From the NCBI GenBank assembly GCA_009781855.1, contig WQUY01000010.1, positions 1-52,493 on the forward strand: a DNA stretch of 52,493 bases. The letters run 5' to 3'. This document shows positions 15,572 through 24,631 of this stretch, in pieces. The notes beneath the pieces are model-generated. The model searched no databases and had not been told where the DNA came from. It was given only the letters and a program-made list of their open reading frames with translations. Origin of the DNA: Oscillospiraceae bacterium. Its GTDB lineage: Bacteria; Bacillota; Clostridia; Oscillospirales; Oscillospiraceae. A program made the position numbers and the translations under genes. The stretch's first letter is position 1, and each line of letters opens with the position of its first letter.

Positions 15572-16533
15572 TGTTTCTTTCCTCTATTTTCCCGTTTGTC
15601 ATATGCATCAATGATTCGAGAAACAAGCTCATGTCTCACAACATCTTTTGCTGAAAGAGCGCATATTGCAATATCTGGCACACCCTCCAATATACGCATA
15701 GCATCTCGTAGCCCACTTGTCTTATCTGGCGGCAAATCTATCTGCGTGATGTCACCGGTAATGACTATTTTCGAACCAAAACCAAGACGTGTTAGAAACA
15801 TTTTCATTTGCTCGCGCGAAGTATTCTGCGCCTCATCAAGTATTATAAAAGAGTCGTCTAATGTTCTGCCGCGCATATATGCCAGCGGTGCAACTTCAAT
15901 ATTTCCACGCTCAAAATATTTATTATAGGCCTCAGCGCCCAGCAATTCAAACAGCGCATCATACAAAGGACGCAGATATGGATCTACTTTACTTTGCAAG
16001 TCACCGGGAAGAAAACCCAAGCGCTCCCCTGCTTCCACAGCAGGCCTTGTGAGTATTATTCTATTAATAGATTTTGATCGAAACGCTGCAACAGCGGCTG
16101 CCACGGCAAGGTAGGTCTTTCCGGTTCCGGCAGGGCCTATTGACAGCGTCACCGTATTATTCATAATCGCATCTATGTATTTTTTCTGCCCCAATGTCTT
16201 TGCTTTGACTGGTTTGCCTTTTGCAGAAATACATACGATATCTCGGGTAATTTCGCCGATTTTGTTTTCTTGCCCATCCTTAACCAAACCAATGATATAT
16301 CGAACATTCCGTGAGTCAATCGCTTCACCTTTTGCTGCAAGCATAAGCAGACCGTTTATAGCTTTCTCCGCATAATATACATTTTCTTCAGATCCGGAAA
16401 TGTTCAGTTCAGAATTTCTGTCAGTGATACTTACACCAAGCTCATCTTCTATAAGCCTGAGATTTTCGTCAAATGAGCCAAACACGCTGATTATGTTTTC
16501 AAGCCTGTCCACACTCATGGTCTTTTCACCCAT
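15568..16533 (-). CDS. phoH: PhoH-like ATPase
   Basis: This 321-residue protein has a small N-terminal KH-like region at about 10-70 and the PhoH ATPase with Walker A GPAGTGKT near 118, Walker B FIILDEAQNT and the VITGDITQIDLP segment. These proteins are ATPases of unclear cellular role, probably RNA-linked. In Bacillota phoH commonly precedes ybeY and era, as here. GGGAG precedes the ATG. Confidence 0.93.
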   Translation of the reverse strand: MGEKTMSVDRLENIISVFGSFDENLRLIEDELGVSITDRNSELNISGSEENVYYAEKAINGLLMLAAKGEAIDSRNVRYIIGLVKDGQENKIGEITRDIVCISAKGKPVKAKTLGQKKYIDAIMNNTVTLSIGPAGTGKTYLAVAAAVAAFRSKSINRIILTRPAVEAGERLGFLPGDLQSKVDPYLRPLYDALFELLGAEAYNKYFERGNIEVAPLAYMRGRTLDDSFIILDEAQNTSREQMKMFLTRLGFGSKIVITGDITQIDLPPDKTSGLRDAMRILEGVPDIAICALSAKDVVRHELVSRIIDAYDKRENRGKKH

Positions 16534-16545
16534 ATAATACTCCCT

Positions 16546-18315
16546 TTATTTTAAGTAAATGCGTAGCCTCTCAACAGTCGCCTCATCCGGAATTGCAATT
16601 ATTGTCTTAAATCCCGAATATGTGACCATTCCCGGTCGGCCGCCAGGTTGTTTTTTCACATTCCTGACCGATGTAAAATCGACTGGAACTTTGCCGCTCA
16701 ACCTTGCCGAAGAATAATATGCTGCAATCGCCGCTGCCTCGCTTAACGTTGTTTCGTCAGGCTCTGAGCCTCCGCAAGATATGATAACATGTGCACCGTG
16801 GATTTTCTGCGCATGAAGCCAAATATCTGATCTGGCCGCTATTTTCATAGTCAAATTATCGTTTTGGATATTGTTTCTTCCGGCAAGTATTTGCATTCCC
16901 GTTGAAGACATAAACTTGAGCGGCAGTGCTGCTGATGGCTTTTTCACTTTCGCGCCCTTTTGGCTTTTCTCCTTAACAAACCCCATTTGCACAAGTTCTT
17001 GGCGGATTTCGTTTATGTCTGTCTCGCTTTCAGCCATTGCAATAGCTTCCAACACGCTTTCCAAATATTCAACTTCAACGGTGCCGCTTTGCACCTGCTG
17101 CATCAAATATTTCTCTGCGGTTTTTGCCTTAGTATAACCCTTATAATACTTTGCCGCATTCTGCTGCGGAGTTTTCAGTGGGTCAAGCGCTATGCGTCTT
17201 TCGCCCTCTGCAAAAAAATCCTGAGCAGTAAGCACAAGCTGCCCTTTTTTCATAAGATGAAAATTTGCGGTTATAATGTCACCGCATTCTCTAAGATAAT
17301 CACGTTCGGCCGACTTTTCCAGATCAGCCTTTTGAGTGATCAGCTTACGCTGTATTCTATCTCGTGCTGTCTTTACAGTTTTAGTCATCGAAGATGCACG
17401 TTGCCGCAAACGTTCGGATTGTGCAGCGCGTGTATAGTGAGCATCTAGCATCTCTGAGAAGCTCTCTGCGCGCAAAACATCTAAAGTTCCTTCATGCTGC
17501 ATGATCTGAGTATAAGAAAAATCGCGCGGCCTATTATGCTCATCGTTTATACTCCACGGTTCAAACCCACTGTTTCTTGCGGTTAGGGCAATTGAAAACA
17601 ATTCGCGTTTGAGGGCAGCTCCACCATCACAAATATCGTTTAGCTTAATGTCGCAAGCCCCATAAGCCCTCCAAGCAATTTCACGACAAATCAGCGGTGA
17701 CAAGGCTGAAAATGTCGATAGAAGCCATTTATCGACCGAGCTTTCAGGTTTGTTTGATGCAAAAATCTCGTCCCATTGTGAGGTTGTCAAATCCAGCGGG
17801 TCAGTTTTTCCCTCTTGCACAGGCGGCTTCTTGTATTTTAGCCCCGGTTGCACCGATCGTTTTTCCGAAAGGTCACCCCCAACACGACGAAGGCAATCAA
17901 TAATAATGCCTTCATTATCAACGAGGATTATGTTTGTTGACTTTGCTATCAACTCAACAACAAGTCGCTTTTCAGATGTCACACCAAAAGCGTCAGGGGC
18001 ATCCAGAACAAACTCCAAAATGCGCTCTGCCGGTGGTTGGGATATAGAAAGTAGCCTTGCACCGGTGAGGTGTTTTCGAAGAAGCATACAAAACATCGGT
18101 GGGGTGATTGGGTTTTCACTACGGTGCTGTGTCAAATGCACACGCATATCTGCCGACCCCGCCGAAATCAAAAGGCGAAATGCTTCGTTACGTCCGCGCA
18201 AATTAAGTATAAGGACATCTCGTTCAGGTTGCAGCACCTTATCAATTTTTGTACCGACTATTTGCCCGGATAACTCTTCCCTGACAGCAGAAATACATAG
18301 CGCATCTAACGGCAT
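16546..18315 (-). CDS. rqcH: RqcH (NFACT family ribosome quality control factor)
   Basis: This 589-residue protein has the NFACT architecture: an NFACT-N domain at about 1-165, a helix-hairpin-helix region, a coiled coil at about 285-420, and a C-terminal NFACT-R domain (SDIWLHAQKIHGAHVII). RqcH binds obstructed 50S subunits and recruits tRNA-Ala to add C-terminal alanine tails to stalled chains. The DR pair known in Bacillus subtilis RqcH as Asp97-Arg98 reads Glu97-Arg98 here, a conservative change at a position reported as important for tailing. It lies between mrnC and phoH and shares an operon with mutS2, another stalled-ribosome factor. Confidence 0.93.
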   Translation of the reverse strand: MPLDALCISAVREELSGQIVGTKIDKVLQPERDVLILNLRGRNEAFRLLISAGSADMRVHLTQHRSENPITPPMFCMLLRKHLTGARLLSISQPPAERILEFVLDAPDAFGVTSEKRLVVELIAKSTNIILVDNEGIIIDCLRRVGGDLSEKRSVQPGLKYKKPPVQEGKTDPLDLTTSQWDEIFASNKPESSVDKWLLSTFSALSPLICREIAWRAYGACDIKLNDICDGGAALKRELFSIALTARNSGFEPWSINDEHNRPRDFSYTQIMQHEGTLDVLRAESFSEMLDAHYTRAAQSERLRQRASSMTKTVKTARDRIQRKLITQKADLEKSAERDYLRECGDIITANFHLMKKGQLVLTAQDFFAEGERRIALDPLKTPQQNAAKYYKGYTKAKTAEKYLMQQVQSGTVEVEYLESVLEAIAMAESETDINEIRQELVQMGFVKEKSQKGAKVKKPSAALPLKFMSSTGMQILAGRNNIQNDNLTMKIAARSDIWLHAQKIHGAHVIISCGGSEPDETTLSEAAAIAAYYSSARLSGKVPVDFTSVRNVKKQPGGRPGMVTYSGFKTIIAIPDEATVERLRIYLK

Positions 18316-18332
18316 TTGGACTTTCCTTCCAC

Positions 18333-18767
18333 TTAATCTTGCTCTGGCTGCTGGGATTCGTCTCCCTGCGGCCGATCAATAACATATTCAAACAACTCGC
18401 TCAATCTCTCAACGTTGCCACTCAGATAAAGATGGCCAAACAACGCTTCAAGCCCTGTAGCTGCATGATACTCCTTATGTGATGAGCTTCTCGGAACCGA
18501 ATTTATATAAGCATTCCGTCCGCGTTTATACACGTCAAATTCATGCTCAGTCAACAAAGGCTTTATCCTTTGAAAAGCTTCCGACTGGGCTTTTGCCGAA
18601 ACATATGAAACTGCCCCGCTGTGCAAGTTTTTGGCAGTCGTTGTTCCGGACGTACATAACCATGTCCTGACCATGAGTTCGAAAACCGCATCACCGACAT
18701 GCGCCAAACCCAGCACAGACACTTCACGCAATCCTTTACTCATTTCCGGTCTCAAATATTCTGTCAA
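18333..18767 (-). CDS. mrnC: Mini-ribonuclease 3 (MrnC)
   Basis: This 144-residue protein is an RNase III catalytic domain without the dsRNA-binding domain. The motif LAHVGDAVFELMVR (about 20-33) carries the metal-binding Asp, and ATGLEALFGHLYL (about 103-115) is the second conserved block. It matures 23S rRNA ends in Bacillota. The start is TTG 18767, with GGAGA about nine bases upstream. It is the first gene of the operon after the ftsZ terminator. I see no clear promoter in the short gap, so read-through from the dcw operon is possible. Confidence 0.9.
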   Translation of the reverse strand: MTEYLRPEMSKGLREVSVLGLAHVGDAVFELMVRTWLCTSGTTTAKNLHSGAVSYVSAKAQSEAFQRIKPLLTEHEFDVYKRGRNAYINSVPRSSSHKEYHAATGLEALFGHLYLSGNVERLSELFEYVIDRPQGDESQQPEQD

Positions 18768-18806
18768 ATAATCATCTCCAGCTCAGATTAGGCTACCGGT
18801 AAGCCC

Positions 18807-18840
18807 AAAAGCGGCGGGGGTTTTCACTCCCCTCGCCGCC
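18807..18840 (-). terminator. Terminator of the dcw operon
   Basis: On the minus strand GGCGGCGAGGGG pairs with CCCCCGCCGC around AGTGAAAA and is followed by TTTT. It starts about 20 bases after the ftsZ stop codon. Confidence 0.9.
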
Positions 18841-18860
18841 TTAATGAATTCAGTCAATAG

Positions 18861-19994
18861 TTATTTAGAATTAAAAATCTTGAATATTGTATCAAATGGA
18901 TCTTCCTCAACAGGCGGCGGTGGTGGTGGCGGCGGCTCAACAGCAACAGCCGGTGTTTTGATTGGAGCCTCCAAATCAATACCTGCAAACCTGTCACCAA
19001 ATACATCTGCTTTCTTCTCTGGCACTTCAGCTTTTTGTGCATCAGCAAATCGTGTTGCAATAACAACAACTCTTATCTCGTCTTCCATATCCTCGTCAAA
19101 CGATGCACCAAAGATAATATTAGCATCAGGATGTGCGGCTTCCTGCACCAAACTTGCGGCAGCCTCTACATCATCAAGCCCTATATCGAGTGAGCCGGTA
19201 ATATTTATAAGGATTCCACGAGCCCCATCAATTGAGGTCTCCATAAGCGGGCTGGTGACAGCAGCACGTGCAGCTTCTTCCGCCTTGCCCTTGCCTGCTG
19301 CATGACCGACACCCATATGCGCATATCCAGCATCTTTCATAATGGACGTGACATCAGCAAAGTCAAGATTTATGAACCCTGTATTCTTGATTAGCTCTGC
19401 TATGCTGACTACTGCCTGATGAAGTACTGAGTCAGCTATTTCGAAAGCATTGGCAAACGTCAGCTTTTGCTCTGAAACATTTTTCAGGCGGTCATTGGGT
19501 ATGACCAAAAGTGAATCCACCTTACCCAGAAGGCTCTTTATACCCTCTTCGGCCTGTGCCATCCTGCGTTTGCCTTCAAAGCTAAACGGCTTAGTGACAA
19601 CACCCACGGTAAGCGCACCCGCTTCTCTGGCAATATCGGCAACGACCGGAGATGCACCGGTACCGGTTCCTCCACCCATTCCACCTGCAATAAATACCAA
19701 GTCCGTACTCTCGATGGACTTTGCAATACTGTTACGGCTTTCCTCGGCAGCTTTCTTACCGATTTCAGGATTTGCTCCTGCACCCTGCCCGGCGGTCAAT
19801 TTCTCTCCGATTTGGACTTTTGTGTCCGCATTCGAAACTGCCAGTGCAGGTTTATCAGTGTTTACCGCGATAAATTCGACACCTTGCGTTCCTGCGGAGA
19901 CCATCCTGTTGACAACGTTATTCCCCGCGCCCCCAATTCCGGCAACCTTGATTACCACAACATTGTCAGGACCGCTTTCCATTGAAAACGACAT
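18861..19994 (-). CDS. ftsZ: Cell division protein FtsZ
   Basis: This 377-residue tubulin homologue forms the Z ring. The GTP-binding signature GGMGGGTGTGASP (about 104-116) and the T7-loop region NLDFAD are intact. A short linker from about residue 320 contains a run of prolines and ends in the tail EEDPFDTIFKIFNSK. That tail differs from the common D-x-P-x-F-L-R peptide that binds FtsA, SepF and ZapA-type partners; only D-P and the aromatic spacing are recognisable. It is the last gene of the cluster and has its own promoter at 20051-20079. No ftsA or sepF lies nearby. Confidence 0.97.
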   Translation of the reverse strand: MSFSMESGPDNVVVIKVAGIGGAGNNVVNRMVSAGTQGVEFIAVNTDKPALAVSNADTKVQIGEKLTAGQGAGANPEIGKKAAEESRNSIAKSIESTDLVFIAGGMGGGTGTGASPVVADIAREAGALTVGVVTKPFSFEGKRRMAQAEEGIKSLLGKVDSLLVIPNDRLKNVSEQKLTFANAFEIADSVLHQAVVSIAELIKNTGFINLDFADVTSIMKDAGYAHMGVGHAAGKGKAEEAARAAVTSPLMETSIDGARGILINITGSLDIGLDDVEAAASLVQEAAHPDANIIFGASFDEDMEDEIRVVVIATRFADAQKAEVPEKKADVFGDRFAGIDLEAPIKTPAVAVEPPPPPPPPVEEDPFDTIFKIFNSK

Positions 19995-20050
19995 GTTTCA
20001 TTCCCTCCGTAATAAATAGAATTAACCAATTACTCCGCATAACACATGAC

Positions 20051-20079
20051 ATTCTATCCTTATTTTTAGCTCAGGTCAA
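20051..20079 (-). promoter_or_regulatory. Internal promoter of ftsZ
   Basis: TTGACC (20079-20074), a 17-base spacer and TAGAAT (20056-20051) on the minus strand lie in the 214-base gap between ftsQ and ftsZ, giving ftsZ expression independent of the mraZ promoter. GGAGGGA precedes the ATG. Confidence 0.8.
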
Positions 20080-20173
20080 TAGTTTATGCAATTTTTTCCA
20101 ATTCATACCAATTGTTTGGCTTTGTTTTGTTCGGTTTTAGACCATTTGATATGTATATTGTATACAAAGTTTT

Positions 20174-20207
20174 GCTGGACGTCGAATCCCATCGTCTGGC
20201 GACAGCC
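20174..20207 (-). repeat. T-arm-like dispersed repeat, copy E
   Basis: The minus strand reads GGCTGTCGCCAGACGATGGG then ATTCGACGTCCAGC. It aligns with copy A through the end GGCTG-x-CG, the CGATG block, the TTCGA core and the terminal CAGC. It starts one base after the ftsQ stop codon, in sense orientation. Confidence 0.5.
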
Positions 20208-20208
20208 T

Positions 20209-20973
20209 TTACGCACGTGGGTCAAACCTTACACGCCCGGTCGGGTCTGTCAAATCAATAACGCCTCTTACATCTTCGCCAGATCTTTCATCTATAGTGA
20301 CAATTGCCTCTGGCAGCGCATTAAGCTTCTGTCTCAGATTGCTTGGATCACCGAGCAACACTCTGAATCTCCCCATATATCCGAAACTTATTTGAGAGAC
20401 ATGTGTCATGTCGAGATAGTAAACGTCTCTCGCCATGCCCTCTCTTTCAAATGCAGTCAAAATATCCCTCATATGCTGTAATTGCATATCACCACCTATC
20501 TCTGCTCTGAGCTGTCTGCCTTCTATTGCTTCGGCAGGTGAAACCCCTCTGACCTCTAACAATCCATAGGGTATAAAGTCAATTGTTTGCAAGACTCTGG
20601 CAGTTATATCAATAACAATAATTTCATCATCAGATATTTCAATCCAGGCAATGGGGGTACTCTCATAAACTTCTATCAGCAGCTTGTCCGGTAGCATCCG
20701 CGAAATCGTTGCTTCCCTAACAAATGGGATTGCAGCAGTTATTCTACGCTCCGCTGCCTCTGTATCCAAAAACAGCAGATTGTCTCCCACACTTATTCCG
20801 GATGCGTATATTATCTCGTCTGCCGTGTAACCGGCAGCGCCTTCAACTTCTATATCCATTATGCTCAAAAAGCTGCTGATACCCAATAGTGTAAATGCAA
20901 CAACCAAGAGAACGCCAATAGGAATATAAATTGCAGCGCTTTTACTTACTCGTCTTTGACTTCCGAATTCCAT
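20209..20973 (-). CDS. ftsQ: Cell division protein FtsQ/DivIB
   Basis: This 254-residue protein starts at ATG 20973 with a GGGGGGAG site. It has a short cytoplasmic tail, one membrane helix at about 13-38 (YIPIGVLLVVAFTLLGISSF) and a POTRA domain (MDIEVEGAAGYTADEIIYASGIS) followed by a beta domain. FtsQ joins FtsL and FtsB/DivIC in the divisome and controls FtsW-FtsI activity. It lies 64 bases after murG and before ftsZ, the usual place. Confidence 0.92.
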   Translation of the reverse strand: MEFGSQRRVSKSAAIYIPIGVLLVVAFTLLGISSFLSIMDIEVEGAAGYTADEIIYASGISVGDNLLFLDTEAAERRITAAIPFVREATISRMLPDKLLIEVYESTPIAWIEISDDEIIVIDITARVLQTIDFIPYGLLEVRGVSPAEAIEGRQLRAEIGGDMQLQHMRDILTAFEREGMARDVYYLDMTHVSQISFGYMGRFRVLLGDPSNLRQKLNALPEAIVTIDERSGEDVRGVIDLTDPTGRVRFDPRA

Positions 20974-21036
20974 GCTAACGCTCCCCCCGTAAAATATTAT
21001 GCAAGCCACAATCCCTCATGCACTTGCTTTTGCAAA

Positions 21037-22158
21037 CTACAGTCTGCTTTCAACCAGCTCCAGAACAATATCTGCGATTTTCTCCGCCGCATTCGGAGTC
21101 GCAAGCGACCTTTGGGCATATGACATACGCGTCAATCTTTCTTTATCTGACAAAAGGTTGCATACTAAATCATACAACTTTTCACTTGTGCAATCTTTTT
21201 CTGTTAGCACCACTGCCCCACCGGCTTTTTCTAATTGTCTTGCATTTTCTTCTTGATGATTATTGGTAACATAAGGAGAAGGTACAAGTACAGCAGGCTT
21301 GCCTAAAGCTGTAAGTTCAGCTATTGTTGATGCACCTGCCCGGCATATGGCCAAATCTGCTGAGGCCATGATTGCAGGCATATCGTCTATATATTCTTTA
21401 ATCGTAATGCCCTTTGGCAGAGGCATATGCACACCCTGTCTTTCGAGCCGCGTTTTCATTATTTCCAGGCCATTTTTGCCTGTTGCGTGGATATGATCAA
21501 AGATATGGTTATTTGCATTTTGTTTGATAAACTCAGACATCATCTCGTTCATGCACTCGGCTCCAAGTGAGCCCCAAAATGACACAACCATTGGTCTGTC
21601 AGGCCGCACAGGAACTTCCTGATTTTCCGAACACACTGAAAAATCTGTCCGCACCGGAGTGCCGGTAAAAACGACTCGCTCAGGTTTTCTGTAAAGTTTT
21701 TCCAGTCCCGGAAATGACACTAAAACCTTATCAGCTGTCGCACTGAGCATCTTTGTTGTCAGACCCGGCACTGCATCTGAGCCGTGAATCACCGTTGGTA
21801 TCCCCATCTGCGCCGCTTTCTTCAAAATCGGATAACATATATAACCACCTGTACCTATGACCGCTGCGGGCTTAAACCTTGAAATGAGCTTTTCAGCCTT
21901 TATCCCGGCAGTTGTAAGGTTTCTTACGGTGTTCAGATTATAAAATATATCATCGGGCGACAGACTGCGCCTCAAACCACTCATGCGGATGTTTACTATG
22001 TGATATCCTGCTGCGGGAATCAGTTTATTTTCAAGTTCTTTTCCTGCCCCGACAAAAAGAATCTTGGCATCCTCACTCTTGCTGCGCAGCATTGAGGCAA
22101 TTGCCAATGCGGGATTTATATGTCCGGCAGTGCCTCCGCAGACAAGAAGAAAATTCAT
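21037..22158 (-). CDS. murG: MurG (lipid II synthase, GlcNAc transferase)
   Basis: This 373-residue GT28 glycosyltransferase adds GlcNAc from UDP-GlcNAc to lipid I. The N-terminal glycine-rich loop GGTAGHINPALAIA and the C-terminal donor-binding segment CRAGASTIAELTALGKPAVLVPSPYVTNNHQ are intact. Length is typical. GGAGG precedes the ATG, and the ATGA overlaps the ftsW stop, indicating translational coupling. Confidence 0.97.
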   Translation of the reverse strand: MNFLLVCGGTAGHINPALAIASMLRSKSEDAKILFVGAGKELENKLIPAAGYHIVNIRMSGLRRSLSPDDIFYNLNTVRNLTTAGIKAEKLISRFKPAAVIGTGGYICYPILKKAAQMGIPTVIHGSDAVPGLTTKMLSATADKVLVSFPGLEKLYRKPERVVFTGTPVRTDFSVCSENQEVPVRPDRPMVVSFWGSLGAECMNEMMSEFIKQNANNHIFDHIHATGKNGLEIMKTRLERQGVHMPLPKGITIKEYIDDMPAIMASADLAICRAGASTIAELTALGKPAVLVPSPYVTNNHQEENARQLEKAGGAVVLTEKDCTSEKLYDLVCNLLSDKERLTRMSYAQRSLATPNAAEKIADIVLELVESRL

Positions 22159-23504
22159 GATAATGCCTCCATGTCCTCATCGGGCTCATCTTTTTTAATC
22201 AGTGGTATCTCACGTGAAACTGCAAGAACAATGCCCATTTGCACGAGTTGTATCCACAACGCTGTGCCACCATAGCTGAAAAGCGGCAAAGGAATGCCTG
22301 TAGCCGGGATAAGATTTGTAACAACAGCTACATTAAAAAACACCTGAATGGCCATAAGGCTGGTTATACCTATTACAACTAATGCGCTAAATCTGTCTTT
22401 TGCATTAAGCGCAAGCCAGTAACCGCGAATAACTAACAACGCAAACAGCATTAAAATCAGCATCGCTCCAACAAAACCCAACTCTTCACTGATAATTGCA
22501 AATATAAAGTCATTGTGCTCTTCCGGAAGGTATTGATGTTTTTGCCTACTCTGACCAAGACCTTGCCCCAAAAGTCCACCCGAACCAATTGCATTGAGAG
22601 ATTGACGTGTTTGAAATCCACCTCCGAGTGGGTCTGCATCAGGATCCAACCAAATATCAATCCTTCTGCCCCAGTGCCCCATTCCACTAAAATCAAGCTG
22701 CGGATTTTCCACCTCTGTTGCTATGCCTTGTACACCACTATCTCTGACCGAGCTAACCAAGTTAGGAAGCATTACAATCGCTGCCAAAAAAGCAGCGCCG
22801 ATTATGGCAAGCAGGAAGTATCTGAGCCTTGTTCCTCCTGCAAACATCATAATCGCAGCGGTTACTGCTATGATGATAATTGCTGAAACATGTGGTTGGA
22901 AATAAAGTAAAATCACTATTGTTGCAGTCAGGACAACAAATGGTAAAACGCCGTACTTGAAAGTCCGCATTCTGGAAACTCCGAATTTACATGCCATTTG
23001 CGCAAAAGAAAGAATAACTGCAAGTTTTGCAATCTCCGATGGCTGAAAGCTAAACGAGCCGGTTCCTTCACCGATTGACAGCCATCTCGTTGCTCCATTA
23101 ACCCTAATCCCTATAAGCAAAACCAGAATTAAAAGGGTGATTGAACCAAAAAGCAGCGCGGTTGACCAACGGCTGATAAACCTGACGCTTATGCGCGACA
23201 CAACCAGCATCAATGCCACGCCGCTTACAGCAAACATGGCCTGACGCATAAAAAATCCCAGAGGATCACCAGTCATATAGCTGGCACTTACAAAACTGGC
23301 AGAAAGAACCATAATAAGGCCAATCGTCAACAACACAAGAGTGATAACAAGAAAAGGTTTGTCAACACCCGGCCCTTTTTCTACATCATCAACGGTTTCG
23401 GATGATAACTCACGATCTTTCCACGTAGGCATACCATCCAAAATGACACCGGCATGTATATCTTCAAACTCATCTATTTGATTTTGAACAGTTCGTCGAT
23501 CCAT
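22155..23504 (-). CDS. ftsW: FtsW/SpoVE lipid II polymerase
   Basis: This 449-residue SEDS glycosyltransferase starts at ATG 23504 with AGAGAGGG upstream. After a hydrophilic tail of about 50 residues come ten membrane segments. Signature blocks are SFQPSEIAKLAVILSFAQM, LPEEHNDFIFAIISEELGF and PLPLFSYGGTALW. It polymerises glycan strands together with the transpeptidase encoded upstream. Whether the division (FtsW) or sporulation (SpoVE) role applies cannot be told from this window. Confidence 0.93.
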   Translation of the reverse strand: MDRRTVQNQIDEFEDIHAGVILDGMPTWKDRELSSETVDDVEKGPGVDKPFLVITLVLLTIGLIMVLSASFVSASYMTGDPLGFFMRQAMFAVSGVALMLVVSRISVRFISRWSTALLFGSITLLILVLLIGIRVNGATRWLSIGEGTGSFSFQPSEIAKLAVILSFAQMACKFGVSRMRTFKYGVLPFVVLTATIVILLYFQPHVSAIIIIAVTAAIMMFAGGTRLRYFLLAIIGAAFLAAIVMLPNLVSSVRDSGVQGIATEVENPQLDFSGMGHWGRRIDIWLDPDADPLGGGFQTRQSLNAIGSGGLLGQGLGQSRQKHQYLPEEHNDFIFAIISEELGFVGAMLILMLFALLVIRGYWLALNAKDRFSALVVIGITSLMAIQVFFNVAVVTNLIPATGIPLPLFSYGGTALWIQLVQMGIVLAVSREIPLIKKDEPDEDMEALS

Positions 23505-23547
23505 AATACCCTCTCTAAACACAGCTTTCGTTTTTGCAATATGAGCT

Positions 23548-24543
23548 CTATGCAAACCTACCCAATACACCAAAATATGAAATCACAGCAAATATCGCTG
23601 ATACTGTTGTGAATACTGCAAATAATTTATACTCACTCCACCCACACATTTCAAAATGATGGTGAATAGGTGCCATTTTAAAGACACGTTTGCCTTTGGT
23701 TATCTTAAAGTACGAGATTTGAATGATGTCAGATAAGGTTTCTACAAAATATACTATTCCCAAAGGTATCAAAATGAGCGGCAAATCCAATGCAAAGGCC
23801 ATCGCACACACTGCTCCGCCCAGAAATAGTGACCCTGTATCTCCCATAAATACTTTTGCCGGGTGAAAATTGTAAAACAGAAATGCAATCAGCCCTCCGG
23901 CCAGCGCCGCTGCAAACACACCCAAACTCAAATATCCCAATATTCCTGCTACTGTACCAAACCAGATGGCTACCGGCAATGTCACTCCGCTTGCCAGTCC
24001 GTCAACACCATCTGTTATATTTACGGCATTGACAGTTCCCACCGCCACAAATGCCGCAAAAACAATATATATCGGCTCAGGTATAGACGCAGAGATATCA
24101 AAGAATGGAATATATAAGCTTGATGACAGATTGCCCGTCAGTCGCATTAATGCAACAAAGGCTAATGAAACAATGAGTTGCAACAAAAATTTTTGCTTTA
24201 CTTTAAGCCCTAGATTTTGTTTTTTCCTGAGCTTCTCATAGTCATCTAAAAATCCGATTGCCGCAAAAACGAGCGCAAAAGTGAGTATGAATATATGCCT
24301 GAAATCGCCTGCCAACATAGAACGAAAACCAACAACAAGACAGGTAATCGTAATTCCAGCAATGAACATTAAACCACCCATTATGGGTGTACCTTGCTTC
24401 CCACTATGCCAAATCGGTCCATCCTGACGAATTGACTGGCCTGCCTTAGCACGTGAAAGCGCAGGCACAAGAAAATACCCCACGGCTGCTGTCACTATCA
24501 GCGATACTATGAATGCTATTAATAGTTGCAAAATCATCTTCAT
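23548..24543 (-). CDS. mraY: MraY (phospho-MurNAc-pentapeptide translocase)
   Basis: This 331-residue polytopic enzyme transfers phospho-MurNAc-pentapeptide to undecaprenyl phosphate, making lipid I. The catalytic Asp pair lies in FLDDYEKLRKK, followed by the NITDGVDGLASG and MGDTGSLFLGG loops and the late MAPIHHHFEMCGW block. It follows murE by 88 bases. The murF gene that usually lies between them is absent. Confidence 0.97.
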   Translation of the reverse strand: MKMILQLLIAFIVSLIVTAAVGYFLVPALSRAKAGQSIRQDGPIWHSGKQGTPIMGGLMFIAGITITCLVVGFRSMLAGDFRHIFILTFALVFAAIGFLDDYEKLRKKQNLGLKVKQKFLLQLIVSLAFVALMRLTGNLSSSLYIPFFDISASIPEPIYIVFAAFVAVGTVNAVNITDGVDGLASGVTLPVAIWFGTVAGILGYLSLGVFAAALAGGLIAFLFYNFHPAKVFMGDTGSLFLGGAVCAMAFALDLPLILIPLGIVYFVETLSDIIQISYFKITKGKRVFKMAPIHHHFEMCGWSEYKLFAVFTTVSAIFAVISYFGVLGRFA

Positions 24544-24631
24544 ATCTCTCTATCCGGCACATCAGGTCATCGCAATATACACACAGCGTCTCCCCGGCCT
24601 TAAACTATAACTTGTCCTCTATGTGAGCGCC

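Noticed and set aside
17750-18382. 210-residue frame opposite rqcH
   Set aside because: It overlaps rqcH and mrnC, which have clear motifs, and lacks its own start signals.
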